Source: JAIEPT01 sp038217425 (GTDB lineage Bacteria; Planctomycetota; Planctomycetia; Gemmatales; Gemmataceae). From it: DNA of 26,806 bases. A program made the position numbers and the translations under genes. Position 1 is the stretch's first letter; every line of letters starts with the position of its first letter. Below, in pieces: positions 15,184 to 24,400 of the stretch. The notes beneath the pieces were generated by a model. That model did not search any database and was not told where the DNA came from. It saw only the letters and a list, made by a program, of their open reading frames with translations. The stretch covers positions 1 through 26,806 of the forward strand of contig JBBQPM010000091.1 of the NCBI GenBank assembly GCA_038217425.1, in the 5' to 3' direction.

Positions 15184-16632
15184 ATGGTCGCGCCTTTTCG
15201 AACTCAGATCTTCACAATGATTTGTTTGCTCGGGTCGAATGCTGCATTTGCGCAGCCGCCGATACGCCTGAACTCAGACGTCAGCAGCAGTTGGTCTCGA
15301 GCAGGCGCTGAGGTCGGCTGGGTCCATATTCATGTCAAGCCCTACGAGATTGTTCCCGGGCCAGGCAGCTTGCGCATTATCGGCGATGAAGGCCGGTGGG
15401 GCATGCCCAGACTGTCCTACCGTCTGGGATTCGGGGCCGGCGAAGGCGCGCCCGGCGATCTGCCCGCGATCCGATATTCCCCGAGCAAGAAGTACCCGCT
15501 GAGCAAGCTCGCCAAGCCGACTCGACCGTTCGGCCTCATGCCCGGCAGGAATACGACCGATCAAGACTTGGCCGGTCTCGGCGAGTTCACCTTCTTGACG
15601 GTCTTGTCACTGGGCGACACGAAAGTCACCGAAGCGGGCCTGACGCAGCTCAAAGGCTTGAAGAACCTGCGAGCGCTGGAACTCTACAAAATGAAGCTCT
15701 CCGCCGCTGCCTTTAAGGGGCTGAGTCAACTGCCAAACCTGGAATTTCTCAACCTGGCCGGGACCGGAATCACGGATGAAGAGTTGAAGGAAATTGCCAA
15801 CATCAAGAGTCTCAAGGTTCTGATCCTGGCCGGGGCGAACGTTTCGAACACGGGTTTGCAAGCGTTGGCGTCTTTGCCGGAGCTAAGAAGCCTGAATCTC
15901 ACAAGCTTAAAGATTCCCTCGATGAAGGGACTCGCCGGTTGCGAGAAGTTAGAGTCGCTGTCCCTTCGTTTCGCGAGCGTTACGGACGAAGGCCTCAGGC
16001 CGCTCAGCGCGCTCAAAAACCTCAAGCATGTCGAGTTGCTGGAAACGAAGCTGACCGCGGACGCCCTGACGACCTTCGCGGGCATGAATCTCGATTACCT
16101 GGAGCTTCCGTTCAACCTCAACAACGACGAAGTACTCAAACATTACGTGGCAGCGCTCCGCTCTCCCGATCGCTTGAACCTGTATCGTTGGAGGATCACT
16201 GACGAAGGACTGAAGCATCTAGCCGGGCTGAAGAAGCTGCACACGCTGAACATCGGCGACACCAAGGTCAGCGACGAGGGCCTGAAACAACTTGCGGGAC
16301 GACAACTCCTTCGCTTGACGATCCCCAGCGCTGCTCAAACGAACGTTGGCCTGAAGCATTACCTGGCCGCCCTTTCGCCCTCCGACCGCATCGATCTGCA
16401 CGGCTGGTACATCAACGACGACGGGCTCAAAGAATTGGCGAACTTGAAACTCAGACATCTCGACCTCTCTCGAACCGGCGTCACCGATCAAGGGCTAGAG
16501 TTCCTGGTTCCTCATCTAAGCACGCTGGAGGTTCTCGATCTCAAAGAAACACAAGTCTCCCTTGCAGGCGTTCGCGGACTCTACCAGCGTTCGCCCAAAA
16601 AATTCCCAGCATTTCTGATCCACAATCCATGA
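15184..16632 (+). CDS. Exported leucine-rich-repeat protein
   Basis: 482 residues from the ATG at 15184, preceded by AAGGAG. A possible TTG at 15133 overlaps the stop of the TPR gene and would place 17 residues before the signal peptide, so I reject it. The signal peptide is about 1-23 (FTMICLLGSNAAFA, cut before QPPIRL). Residues 25-130 are a non-repeat region. From about 133 on there are roughly a dozen leucine-rich repeats of 23-25 residues, of the LEFLNLAGTGITDEELKEI and LNLYRWRITDEGLKHLAGLK type. This GLxxLxxLxxLxxLxLxxTxVTDxG form is the one common in planctomycetes and chlamydia relatives. One stretch (KHYVAALRSPDRLNL and KHYLAALSPSDRIDL) shows a duplicated longer unit. It is a protein-binding scaffold outside the cytoplasm, with unknown partner. 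Confidence 0.87.
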   Translation: MVAPFRTQIFTMICLLGSNAAFAQPPIRLNSDVSSSWSRAGAEVGWVHIHVKPYEIVPGPGSLRIIGDEGRWGMPRLSYRLGFGAGEGAPGDLPAIRYSPSKKYPLSKLAKPTRPFGLMPGRNTTDQDLAGLGEFTFLTVLSLGDTKVTEAGLTQLKGLKNLRALELYKMKLSAAAFKGLSQLPNLEFLNLAGTGITDEELKEIANIKSLKVLILAGANVSNTGLQALASLPELRSLNLTSLKIPSMKGLAGCEKLESLSLRFASVTDEGLRPLSALKNLKHVELLETKLTADALTTFAGMNLDYLELPFNLNNDEVLKHYVAALRSPDRLNLYRWRITDEGLKHLAGLKKLHTLNIGDTKVSDEGLKQLAGRQLLRLTIPSAAQTNVGLKHYLAALSPSDRIDLHGWYINDDGLKELANLKLRHLDLSRTGVTDQGLEFLVPHLSTLEVLDLKETQVSLAGVRGLYQRSPKKFPAFLIHNP

Positions 16633-16678
16633 TGCGTGCATTCGCCGTATTCAAGAAGGTCCTGAGCCAGGAGCCGTG

Positions 16679-19600
16679 ATGACCGTGAAATTCCCGAAGC
16701 AGATGGATGAATTGATCGACGCTTTTGAGGACGAATGGCGCTTGCAAGGCCGGCCCGATATTGCGTCGTATCTGGAAAAAGCCTCTGCGGCCATGCGGGA
16801 GGCGCTGCTCCGCGAACTGATGGCGCTGGAGTTGGAATATCGTCTGCGCGCGGGAGAGCCCGCGCGCGTGGAGGAATGTCTGCGCCGGTTTCCAGCCTTG
16901 CAGGCCGATGTACTGGAATTGATCGTACTTGAGTTTCGTGTCCGACAGGACCTCTCCGAGCAGGTCACCGTGGCGGAGTATGTGATTCGGTTTCCGACGC
17001 TGCGCGACACCCTGCCCACGCGACTGGCGGCGTTTCAGCTGGGGCCGCCGGAGGTGCCTGGGTTTGAGATTCTGGAAGAGTTGGGGCGCGGGGGGATGGG
17101 GGTGGTGTACCGCGCGGTCGACGCGGAGTTGCGCCGCTCCGTGGCCGTAAAGCTGATGGCGCCCGGCCAGTTGGAACACGCGGACGCGGTCGCGCGCTTT
17201 GTCGAAGAGGCACGCATCGCAGGCCGGCTGCAGCATCCGGGAGTGGCGCCGGTTCATCGGCTCGGTACGCTGTCGGATGGCCAGCCCTTTCTGGCGATGA
17301 AGCTGATCCAGGGCCAAACCCTCGCCGAATTGCTCGTACGTCGAACTAGCCCCGATGCCGATCTCCCCCGATATCTGCAGATCTTCGAATCCGTATGCCA
17401 GACCGTCGCGTACGCGCATGAGCAAGGAATCGTTCACCGCGATCTCAAGCCGAGCAACGTCATGGTCGGCGCGTTCGGTGAAGTCCAGGTCATGGACTGG
17501 GGACTTGCCAAGGAAATCGGCAGCGTCGCGAACGTCACCCTATCGCCATCCCTTAAAAGTCCTACCCGGGATACGCAGACAGGAACGATTCTGGGCACCC
17601 CTGCGTACATGCCGCCGGAGCAGGCGCTCGGCGACCGAGATCGCGTGGACGCGCGCGCGGACGTGTTCGCGCTCGGGGCGATCCTGTGCGAAATCCTGAC
17701 CGGTCAGCCCCCCTACGCGGGAGCGGCAGACGTGGTCAACGCGGCACAGAACGCTCGGTTAGAGTCGGCGGAAAAGCGGCTGAATGCCTGCCGCGCCGAC
17801 GCGGAACTCGTAGCTCTGACGCGCCGCTGCCTGGCGCTCGTACCGGCCGACCGTCCCGCAAGCGCCACACCGATTTTCGAAGCCGTTACGGCCCATCGCC
17901 TGGCGGTCGACCAGAAGCTGCGCGAGGCGGAACGCGAGCGCGCGGCCACGCTCGCCAGGTCGCTCGAAGAGCGCAAACGACGACGCGTGCTCTTGATCGC
18001 CGCCGGGCTGCTCATCGTGATTCTCGCTGGCGGCATCGTGGGCACGGGCATCGGTTTGCAACGCGCGGAAGTCGCTGCCGCTTCCGAATCGCGCCGGGCC
18101 GACAACGAAGCAAAAGCCAAGGAGAACGAAGCGGAACAGCGGGGGATTGCCGAGAAAGAACGTGACCGCGCCGCCCGCGCCCGCGATCAAGTGCTTGCCG
18201 CGCTGGACGCCACCACGACCTCGATCACGAGCGAATCGTTCGCCAGGCAGAAGGAACTCTCAGCCGGGCAAAAAAAATTCTTGAACGAGGTCCTGCCCCT
18301 GTATCGCGAACTTGCCAAGGAAAAAGGAACGGACCGAAAAACGCGCGAACACGTCGCCTCTGCGGCCCAGCGCGTGGGTTCGATTGAATACTGGCTGGGT
18401 CGCTTCGAAGCATCCGTGACCGCGCTCCGCCTGAGCAAACAAGAATACGAGGCGCTCGCCGCGGAAGTCCCGGCCGACTCGGTGCTGCGAAAGCAGGTAG
18501 GCAGAATCTCAAGCAATCTCGCCGTCCTCCTGCCCGCTCTGGGAATGTCCGACGAGGCGTTAATCAATAATCGAGCGAGCATCGCCATCTTCGAGCGTCT
18601 CAACACAGAGTTCCTCAACGACCCGGCATTACGCGAGGGACTGGCCGATGCCGAGTTTGCCCTTGGGCTTACACTTTTCCAGGGCGACGAGCCGGCAGCT
18701 TCAGAAGCACATTTTCAGAAGGCGGTGAACCTCCAGGGCAAGCTCGTCGCCGATTTTCCGCATCAGCCAAGACATGTCGGCAGAATGGCACTCAACCGAA
18801 TCTTCATCGGCATGCGGCTCGACGCACGCGGAAAGCCATCGGAAGCGAAGAAGCAGTACGACACGGCGCTCGCCATGCTGGAGAAGCTGCGCGAAGACTT
18901 TCCTGAAGAACTCGAACATCGCCCCGTACTGGCGCTTGCCTATGATCAACAGGCGAACTTCCTGCTGAGGAACGGCTCGCAAGTTGAAGCCGAGCGGGAA
19001 TTCAGAAGAGCGACTTTGATCCGCGAGCGATTGGTGATCGAGGCGCCCGGCGTGGCGGAATATCGTCACATCCTGGCGCTAAGCCAGGTTCAGCTCGGCA
19101 AGACGCTCGCGGACAGCGGCAACCACGCCGGCGCGGAAGAGGAATATCGCAAGGCCCTCGTCCTGCGCGAAAGATTGACCCAGGACTATCCTGCCGTGCC
19201 GGAGTATCGTGCGCGCTGGGCGGACAATCACGATGCCCTGGGAAACCTATTCGCCGCGTTAAACAAACCGTTGGGCGCGGACGAGCATTTCCGCAAGGCG
19301 ATTGCTATTCGAGAGCAACTGACCACGCAGTTTCCGGCGATTGCGGCATTTCATTATGATTTGTCGAGAAGCCATGGATATTTAGGGCACGTGCTGGCAA
19401 GGCTGGAAAAGCATGAGGATGCAACGAAAACATGGCAGCAAGGCGTGCGGATTCTCGAAAAGCTGATTGCTGCCGTTCCCGTACAGCCGACGTATCGTCG
19501 AGAACTGGCCATGCTGCACGGTTTTCAGGCATACAGTTTTTCCGAACTCGCCAAGCCGGCCGATGCCGAGGATCGCTTCAAGAATGCCATCGGAATACTC

Positions 19601-19855
19601 GAAAGGTTGACGGTCGAGTTTCCAGACCATCAGCTAAACGCCGTCGAACTTGGCCGCCACTATTTCCTACTGGGTTGCCTGAAAGGGCAACATGGAACTC
19701 CAGCGGAGGGGCTTCAATGGCTCGACAAGGCGACCGCCACCCTGGAAGCCGCAGTTCGCCAGGAGGGGAAGTCGACGCAGGCGGCTAGCACCGTTCTCCA
19801 GCTGATTGATAGAACGCGCCCCATCTTGTTGAAGAAACTAAAGTCGCCAAGTTGA
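16679..19855 (+). CDS. Transmembrane Ser/Thr protein kinase with TPR-like outer domain
   Basis: 1058 residues. I start at the ATG at 16679 (AGGAG, 5 bases away) rather than the GTG directly before it. Residues 1-125 form a helical N-terminal region. The kinase domain (about 126-410) has the loop LGRGGMGVVY (from 135), catalytic Lys158, HRDLKPSN with Asp255, DWG (Asp273, in place of DFG, usual in planctomycete kinases), GTPAYMPPEQ and DVFALGAILCEI, so it looks active. A basic stop precedes one membrane helix at about 437-460 (LLIAAGLLIVILAGGIVGTG). A coiled coil (470-510) and some ten TPR-like repeats of about 45 residues follow, e.g. HAGAEEEYRKALVLRERLTQ. The outer repeats presumably sense or bind, and the inner kinase signals. 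Targets are unknown; the ECF factor at 10680 is a candidate. Confidence 0.92.
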   Translation: MTVKFPKQMDELIDAFEDEWRLQGRPDIASYLEKASAAMREALLRELMALELEYRLRAGEPARVEECLRRFPALQADVLELIVLEFRVRQDLSEQVTVAEYVIRFPTLRDTLPTRLAAFQLGPPEVPGFEILEELGRGGMGVVYRAVDAELRRSVAVKLMAPGQLEHADAVARFVEEARIAGRLQHPGVAPVHRLGTLSDGQPFLAMKLIQGQTLAELLVRRTSPDADLPRYLQIFESVCQTVAYAHEQGIVHRDLKPSNVMVGAFGEVQVMDWGLAKEIGSVANVTLSPSLKSPTRDTQTGTILGTPAYMPPEQALGDRDRVDARADVFALGAILCEILTGQPPYAGAADVVNAAQNARLESAEKRLNACRADAELVALTRRCLALVPADRPASATPIFEAVTAHRLAVDQKLREAERERAATLARSLEERKRRRVLLIAAGLLIVILAGGIVGTGIGLQRAEVAAASESRRADNEAKAKENEAEQRGIAEKERDRAARARDQVLAALDATTTSITSESFARQKELSAGQKKFLNEVLPLYRELAKEKGTDRKTREHVASAAQRVGSIEYWLGRFEASVTALRLSKQEYEALAAEVPADSVLRKQVGRISSNLAVLLPALGMSDEALINNRASIAIFERLNTEFLNDPALREGLADAEFALGLTLFQGDEPAASEAHFQKAVNLQGKLVADFPHQPRHVGRMALNRIFIGMRLDARGKPSEAKKQYDTALAMLEKLREDFPEELEHRPVLALAYDQQANFLLRNGSQVEAEREFRRATLIRERLVIEAPGVAEYRHILALSQVQLGKTLADSGNHAGAEEEYRKALVLRERLTQDYPAVPEYRARWADNHDALGNLFAALNKPLGADEHFRKAIAIREQLTTQFPAIAAFHYDLSRSHGYLGHVLARLEKHEDATKTWQQGVRILEKLIAAVPVQPTYRRELAMLHGFQAYSFSELAKPADAEDRFKNAIGILERLTVEFPDHQLNAVELGRHYFLLGCLKGQHGTPAEGLQWLDKATATLEAAVRQEGKSTQAASTVLQLIDRTRPILLKKLKSPS

Positions 19856-19986
19856 TGCACGAACGAATTCTTCGATAGGATAAACGCGGTGATTTCGCCG
19901 ATTTTGCTGAGGGGTTTCGGCCCTGGATCGGCATCTCCTCTGGGAAGATCAAAGGGATCACACCGCTTCAATGGGAGGGAGAAACC

Positions 19987-21984
19987 ATGTTCGTCCGTAG
20001 CAGAGTCCTTTTCGGCTTGTTGAGTATTTTCGCCGCCACGACCGGCTACGCCCAGGGCGTTCGGTGGGAAACGTTCAAGTCGGAAGAGCACAAGTTCACA
20101 GCCATCTTTCCCGGCACGCCAGACAGTAAGGAGCAGACCTTCGACGGGGCCGATGGCGTGCGTTTCACAACCTACCGCTTCACGTCGGAGGTCGGCGCGG
20201 ATTTCTATTCCGCCACGAGGGCCACGTTGCCTATCGACTTGAAGGGCGACGAAAAAGCACTGAAGATCTACTTCGACGCCATGGAGCGAGGGGAGATCAA
20301 TTCCTTGGGGGGAATGCTCGTCAGCTCGCGGGGAATCCAACTCGGCAAGCACGCCGGCCGCGAGTTCGTATTCACGTATCTAGCGGTCGATGGAAGAAGC
20401 CTGCGAGCCACTCGTGTCAAGAGCTACGTCGTCGGCGATTCGAACTATTCGATGCGCGTCAGCCTCGCCAATGCTAAGGCGATCCAGACGAGCGAAATGG
20501 TCGAGCAGTTTCTCGGTTCATTCAAGCTGATCGGCGAGCCCGAACTCGAGGCGCCGGCGGAAACCAAGTACGAGAAAGTCAAAGATTCGGGATGGATTCA
20601 CGTCACTGCTCCGAAACAGAGGTTCGAAGCTACCTTTCCGGAGCGTCCCGAGTTCGTGCAGGGCGAGTCGGTCTGCAGGTTCAATCAAGCCGCGGCCGAC
20701 GCGGAGTTCGAGGTAGTGTGGAGCAATTACGGCGGATTGCTCAAGAATATCGAGGGAAACCAGCAGGAGATCAAACGCTTCTATGACACCGTCGTGGGAG
20801 CAATCCTCCGGGGCAAGCGAGGAGAACTGGACGAGTCCAAGGACGTCATGCATGATGGCCGACCGGCTCGGCGAATCCAGTGGCGCGCCAGCATGAATGG
20901 GGCGCCCAGGATCGGGGACGCATTGCTCGTGGTTGCCGGCGATTCGCTTTATATTTCCGCGATCAATCAGGGCGCCTTCAAGAACGTCGACAACAAGACC
21001 GTCAACAAGTTCCTTACCTCCCTCAAACCGCTCGCGAAACAAGGCCCTGTCAACCTGCCCGAGGGAAAGGGGCCGGAACTGAAGCCGCAGGGCAAGGTCG
21101 ACCTCGAAGCTTTGAAGGCCAAGGTGGCGGGCAAGTGGAAAGGCGGCAGGTATCTTCTGGGAGGGGCATTCGACGACCGCACGAACGACGAGTGGTGGAC
21201 CTTCCAGCCCGACGGCGCCTACGAGAGCATTCGGTTCATCGTCACAGCCCGCGTCACCGAAACGGGAAAGTGGCGAGTCATCGACGACAAGACTCTGGAA
21301 CTGACGCCCCTCAATGGCAAAAAGGACGTGCAGCCGCGCCAGTGCGGTTTCGCCGTGAACGAGCGTTTTCTTACGATCCGGTACAGCGGCCTGAATGAAG
21401 AAGTGCGTCTTAACTTCTTTGCAGCCTTGGCTCCCGTGCAGCCCCCAATCAGTCCAGAGTTGAACAAAGAAAAGGGGAACGAACCGAATCCCCTCAAGCA
21501 GGCGAAGGTGGGCGACTGGGCGAAGTATCAACTCACAATGGATGGAGACGTCCTTTCCATTATGACCTCCACCGTCGTCGAGCATGACGACAAAAAGGCA
21601 ACGCTCAACATGTCCTCCGAATCCGTTGAAAGCAAGAAAACCACGATTTCCACGCGAACGGTGGATCTCACTACGCACTACCCGGTTACCTTCCTGGCCG
21701 GGTACCGGCAGGAGCAGAATTTCGAATTCACCAAGGTGGCTTCCGATTCTGAAACCATCACGGTCGCCGATCGCGAGTTCAAGGCCGCGCGCACGGAGTA
21801 TTCCTTCCGCCAGCCTATGAGCGGCCTCAGCGGCAAGGTAACGATCTGGACCGCGAACGATGGCCCGCTCGACAAGGTTCTGCGGAGGGAAATCGTCATC
21901 CAGAGCGTTCTCACCGTCAGATTCTCCGCGGTCTTGCTATCCTTCGGCACCAAGGACCAGGCGGCGCGAACCGGCGGAAAGTGA
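19987..21984 (+). CDS. Exported four-module protein with duplicated domain
   Basis: 665 residues; ATG after GGGAGGGAG. The signal peptide is 1-22 (LFGLLSIFAATTGYA, then QGVRW). Two copies of a module of about 150 residues follow. One starts EEHKFTAIFPGTPDSKEQT and ends near MVEQFLGSFKLIG; the other starts PKQRFEATFPERPEFVQGES and ends near VNKFLTSLKPL. Next comes a lipocalin-like stretch (about 370-475: VAGKWKGGRYLLGG, WWTFQPDGAYESIRF, ETGKWRVIDDKTLELTPLNG) that resembles planctomycete Gem_osc families (TIGR03066/03067). A last beta-rich domain begins VGDWAKYQLTMDGD (about 510-655). No catalytic residues are recognised. It follows the kinase by 131 bases and closes the plus-strand run. Confidence 0.75.
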   Translation: MFVRSRVLFGLLSIFAATTGYAQGVRWETFKSEEHKFTAIFPGTPDSKEQTFDGADGVRFTTYRFTSEVGADFYSATRATLPIDLKGDEKALKIYFDAMERGEINSLGGMLVSSRGIQLGKHAGREFVFTYLAVDGRSLRATRVKSYVVGDSNYSMRVSLANAKAIQTSEMVEQFLGSFKLIGEPELEAPAETKYEKVKDSGWIHVTAPKQRFEATFPERPEFVQGESVCRFNQAAADAEFEVVWSNYGGLLKNIEGNQQEIKRFYDTVVGAILRGKRGELDESKDVMHDGRPARRIQWRASMNGAPRIGDALLVVAGDSLYISAINQGAFKNVDNKTVNKFLTSLKPLAKQGPVNLPEGKGPELKPQGKVDLEALKAKVAGKWKGGRYLLGGAFDDRTNDEWWTFQPDGAYESIRFIVTARVTETGKWRVIDDKTLELTPLNGKKDVQPRQCGFAVNERFLTIRYSGLNEEVRLNFFAALAPVQPPISPELNKEKGNEPNPLKQAKVGDWAKYQLTMDGDVLSIMTSTVVEHDDKKATLNMSSESVESKKTTISTRTVDLTTHYPVTFLAGYRQEQNFEFTKVASDSETITVADREFKAARTEYSFRQPMSGLSGKVTIWTANDGPLDKVLRREIVIQSVLTVRFSAVLLSFGTKDQAARTGGK

Positions 21985-22187
21985 CAAGTCCGCTGACGAG
22001 TACTTGATGAAGTTTCATTCATTTGCGCCAAAAAACGACAGTTCCGTCAGCGTCGGCGTCGACGCTGCTGTTCTTTCCGATCTGACTCGCGGAAACCCTC
22101 GCGATCGTTTGCCGGTAGGCTGGCAAGGGGCTCGCCTCATCTCGTCTATCGCACGATTCATGCAAAAGTTGACTTGGTCTAAACAAC

Positions 22188-22643
22188 TTATGGCTGCAAT
22201 CTAAACAAGGAGACAGGTAACGACGAAGGCACGGATGCCGTATCCCAGCGATCTTAGCGACGCTCAGTGGCCCCTCTTGGGGCCGCTCTTGTTGGCCATT
22301 CGAGGATCGCGTACGCCCCCGTCCGCAGCAAGAAGTCGACCTGCGGGAGGTGCTCAATACCCTTCGTTACCTCAATCGGACGGGATGCCCGTGGGGCCTA
22401 CTTCCGCACGACTTGCTGGCAAAGAGCAAGGTTTACGATTACTTTGTCAAGTGGCGTGGTGATTGGGGACTATTTGCCCAGATCAATCAACGTCTGGTCG
22501 CCGAGGTGCGTACACCACGACGCCGCAAAGTGCCGATGTCGAGACCATGCGCGAGCCGACTCCCAGCGCCGCTTGCGTGGACAGTCAAAGTGGTAAATAT
22601 CGACTTGCCGACCGACACGCCGTTTTTGCCAGGGAACTGTTGA
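22188..22643 (+). pseudogene. IS5-family transposase remnant with lost start and frameshifts
   Basis: The N-terminal part reads PYPSDLSDAQWPLLGPLL in frame +2 (from the ATG at 22235). It then moves to frame +3 for VDLREVLNTLRYLNRTGCPW and GLLPHDLLAKSKVYDYFVKW, and back to +2 for REPTPSAACVDSQSGK (to about 22594). This order is that of IS5-family (ISL2/IS1031-like) transposases with a DUF4096-type N-terminus; DSQS carries the first catalytic Asp. Alignment by eye with the copy at 26719 shows that the true start codon position is 22220, where ATG has become ACG. The second half of the transposase is missing. Between 22644 and the barrel gene at 22806 I see no further coding sequence. Confidence 0.75.
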
Positions 22644-22805
22644 AAGCGAGTTTGACGATTCTTTCGGCTCTTCCTGCCTTGGCGCCTCTACCACGGGGAG
22701 CTCTCGCCGAAACAGGTAAAATTGCCGAATGAAGAGGGCGGGGGAGGAATAGACGGTCGATAGAGACGGCGAGCAACTTATTTCCCTATACGTATGGAGC
22801 CCACG

Positions 22806-24041
22806 ATGAAGCACGGATTCTTCGCCTCGTTTGCCGCTATTTTGATGAAAGCGGGGTTGGCGTTCGGTCAAACTCAGACTACGCCGATGCCGGGCACTCC
22901 CCTTCCGCCTTCGACGTTGCCGCAAGTCGTACAGACTGTGGATCCTTCCGGACCGATCATTACGAACGATTTCGGCGGTCCCGTCGCGCCGCGTTTCTGG
23001 ATGAGCGGCGAGTATCTTTTGTGGCAGTTAAAGAACGGACGAACCCCGCCGCTGGTGACGACGGGCGACCCGGGCAGCTCCGTTCCGGGAGCGCTTGGCG
23101 TGCCCGGCACAGTAGTCCTGTTCGGGGGTGAACTGGATTACGGTTCTTTTTCCGGCACGCGTCTGAACCTTGGCGGTTCGCTGGGAGACAGCGGTTGGGA
23201 CGTCGAGACGAGCTTCTTCTTCTTGGAAACGCGTTCAGTCGGTTTCGCCGCCGCCTCGGACGCCGGAGGCAATCCGCCGCTTTACGTGCCGTTTTTTAAC
23301 GTCGCCACCGGCCAAGAGGGAAGCCTGACGATTGCCGATCCCACGGTCGGCTTTAATTTCGCTGGCAACATCGCGGTGGCTTCTTCAAGCCGTCTTTGGG
23401 GCGGCGAGTTGAACCTTATGAGACGATTGTCGACCTCTGGGCCGCTCACCTTCACCGTCCTCGGTGGAATTCGATATATGAACCTGGATGAAAGTCTGAG
23501 GCTTACTGGTGAATTCAACGATCTGGACTTCGATGTCCGAAATCGGTTCACCGAAGGTTTCTCTACGCAAAACAATTTCTTTGGGGCTCAAGTTGGCGGC
23601 AAGGGCAGCTATCAGGCGGGCCGATTCAACGTCGATGTCCTCGCGAAAATCGCGCTGGGCGTCACCCACCAAGAGGTCCTCGCCACCGGTAGTCTCACCC
23701 AATCAGGCGCGGGTGCGATCGCGCCCGGGACTTTCGCGGGGGGCGCCGTCTTTGTGCAACCGAGCAATCTGGGCCGCCGAAGCGGCGATGACTTCAGCGT
23801 CATGCCTCAGGTACAGGTCAAAGTAGGGTATGATGTTACGCCGCGCCTTCGGGCCACCGTGGCCTATGACTTTATGTACTGGACCAACGTGGTTCGGCCC
23901 GGCGATCAAATCGATCGCAACGTCAATCCTTCGCAAACTTTTGGCGGCCCCCTGGTCGGCACTGCGCTTCCCGCATCGCAGTTCAATCGCACCGACTTCT
24001 TCGCCCACGGCCTCGGTTTTGGTTTGGAACTCCGCTACTAA
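22806..24041 (+). CDS. BBP7-family outer-membrane beta-barrel protein
   Basis: 411 residues from the ATG at 22806 (GGAG 6-7 bases upstream); the ATG at 22794 would add four residues and has no site. Signal peptide about 1-22 (KHGFFASFAAILMKAGLAFG, then QTQTT). A Pro-rich linker leads into PRFWMSGEYLLWQLKNGRTP and PPLVTTG, the hallmark opening of the planctomycete BBP7 family (PF07585). Gly- and aromatic-rich strands follow (RLWGGELNLMRRL, VLGGIRYMNLDESL, FNVDVLAKIALGVTHQE, LRATVAYDFMYWTNVV), ending with HGLGFGLELRY, whose terminal aromatic residue fits an outer-membrane barrel. The function of BBP7 proteins is not established; a pore or surface role is likely. It is a single-gene unit with its own terminator. 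Confidence 0.88.
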   Translation: MKHGFFASFAAILMKAGLAFGQTQTTPMPGTPLPPSTLPQVVQTVDPSGPIITNDFGGPVAPRFWMSGEYLLWQLKNGRTPPLVTTGDPGSSVPGALGVPGTVVLFGGELDYGSFSGTRLNLGGSLGDSGWDVETSFFFLETRSVGFAAASDAGGNPPLYVPFFNVATGQEGSLTIADPTVGFNFAGNIAVASSSRLWGGELNLMRRLSTSGPLTFTVLGGIRYMNLDESLRLTGEFNDLDFDVRNRFTEGFSTQNNFFGAQVGGKGSYQAGRFNVDVLAKIALGVTHQEVLATGSLTQSGAGAIAPGTFAGGAVFVQPSNLGRRSGDDFSVMPQVQVKVGYDVTPRLRATVAYDFMYWTNVVRPGDQIDRNVNPSQTFGGPLVGTALPASQFNRTDFFAHGLGFGLELRY

Positions 24042-24076
24042 AGTATATTTGTGCACCTTTGTTTAGTAGCACTTTT

Positions 24077-24114
24077 GCCCGCTTTCAGATTCTTCGAAAG
24101 CGGGCGATTTTTCT
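24077..24114 (+). terminator. Rho-independent terminator after the barrel gene
   Basis: GCCCGCTTTC (24077-24086) pairs perfectly with GAAAGCGGGC (24096-24105) around a nine-base loop and is followed by GATTTTTCT. It starts 36 bases after the stop codon at 24041. Confidence 0.88.
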
Positions 24115-24173
24115 CTTTACATCTCTTGCCGACTTCGAAATAATGCCTACTGGTATAAGCTGGTGACCTTTGG

Positions 24174-24201
24174 AGGTCTGGAGACCTTCGGGGGGCCCCC
24201 C
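24174..24201. repeat. Adjacent small hairpin and 12-base GC palindrome
   Basis: AGGTC (24174-24178) and GACCT (24183-24187) flank TGGA. Three bases further on, six G residues (24190-24195) are followed by six C residues (24196-24201), a perfect palindrome. It lies in the non-coding gap between the barrel terminator and the surface-protein gene. No function is assigned. Confidence 0.5.
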
Positions 24202-24273
24202 TGCCAATTGCGTCACGAACGTTTTCGTTGCGAGCGTACGTAACGAGAGGCGTGTGTCGTCTCCGTTTCCATC

Positions 24274-24296
24274 GCGGTCAGGACATTCCTGACTGC
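24274..24296 (+). promoter_or_regulatory. Ten-pair hairpin in the probable 5' leader
   Basis: GCGGTCAGGA (24274-24283) pairs with TCCTGACTGC (24287-24296), with one G-U pair, around a three-base loop. It is followed by GTCTTTTGTG and lies 105 bases before the start of the surface protein. It could be a leader structure or attenuator, or a weak terminator. The T-run is poor, so the role is unclear. Confidence 0.4.
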
Positions 24297-24400
24297 GTCT
24301 TTTGTGTATGACGTTCTAACCTTCGCCCAGACGATGCGGGCTCAGCGAGTCCGTATGCATTTCATACCACACCTTTGTGCTCTTCCCCAGGAGTTGCTTC

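Noticed and set aside
20518..21678. 386-codon minus-strand frame
   Set aside because: It is antisense to the exported four-module protein; long shadow frames are expected in this GC-rich coding sequence.
22157..22195. TTGACT followed by TTATGG as a sigma-70 promoter
   Set aside because: The spacing is about 14 bases and the -10 match is poor; the TTATGGC belongs to the conserved leader of the IS5-type element.
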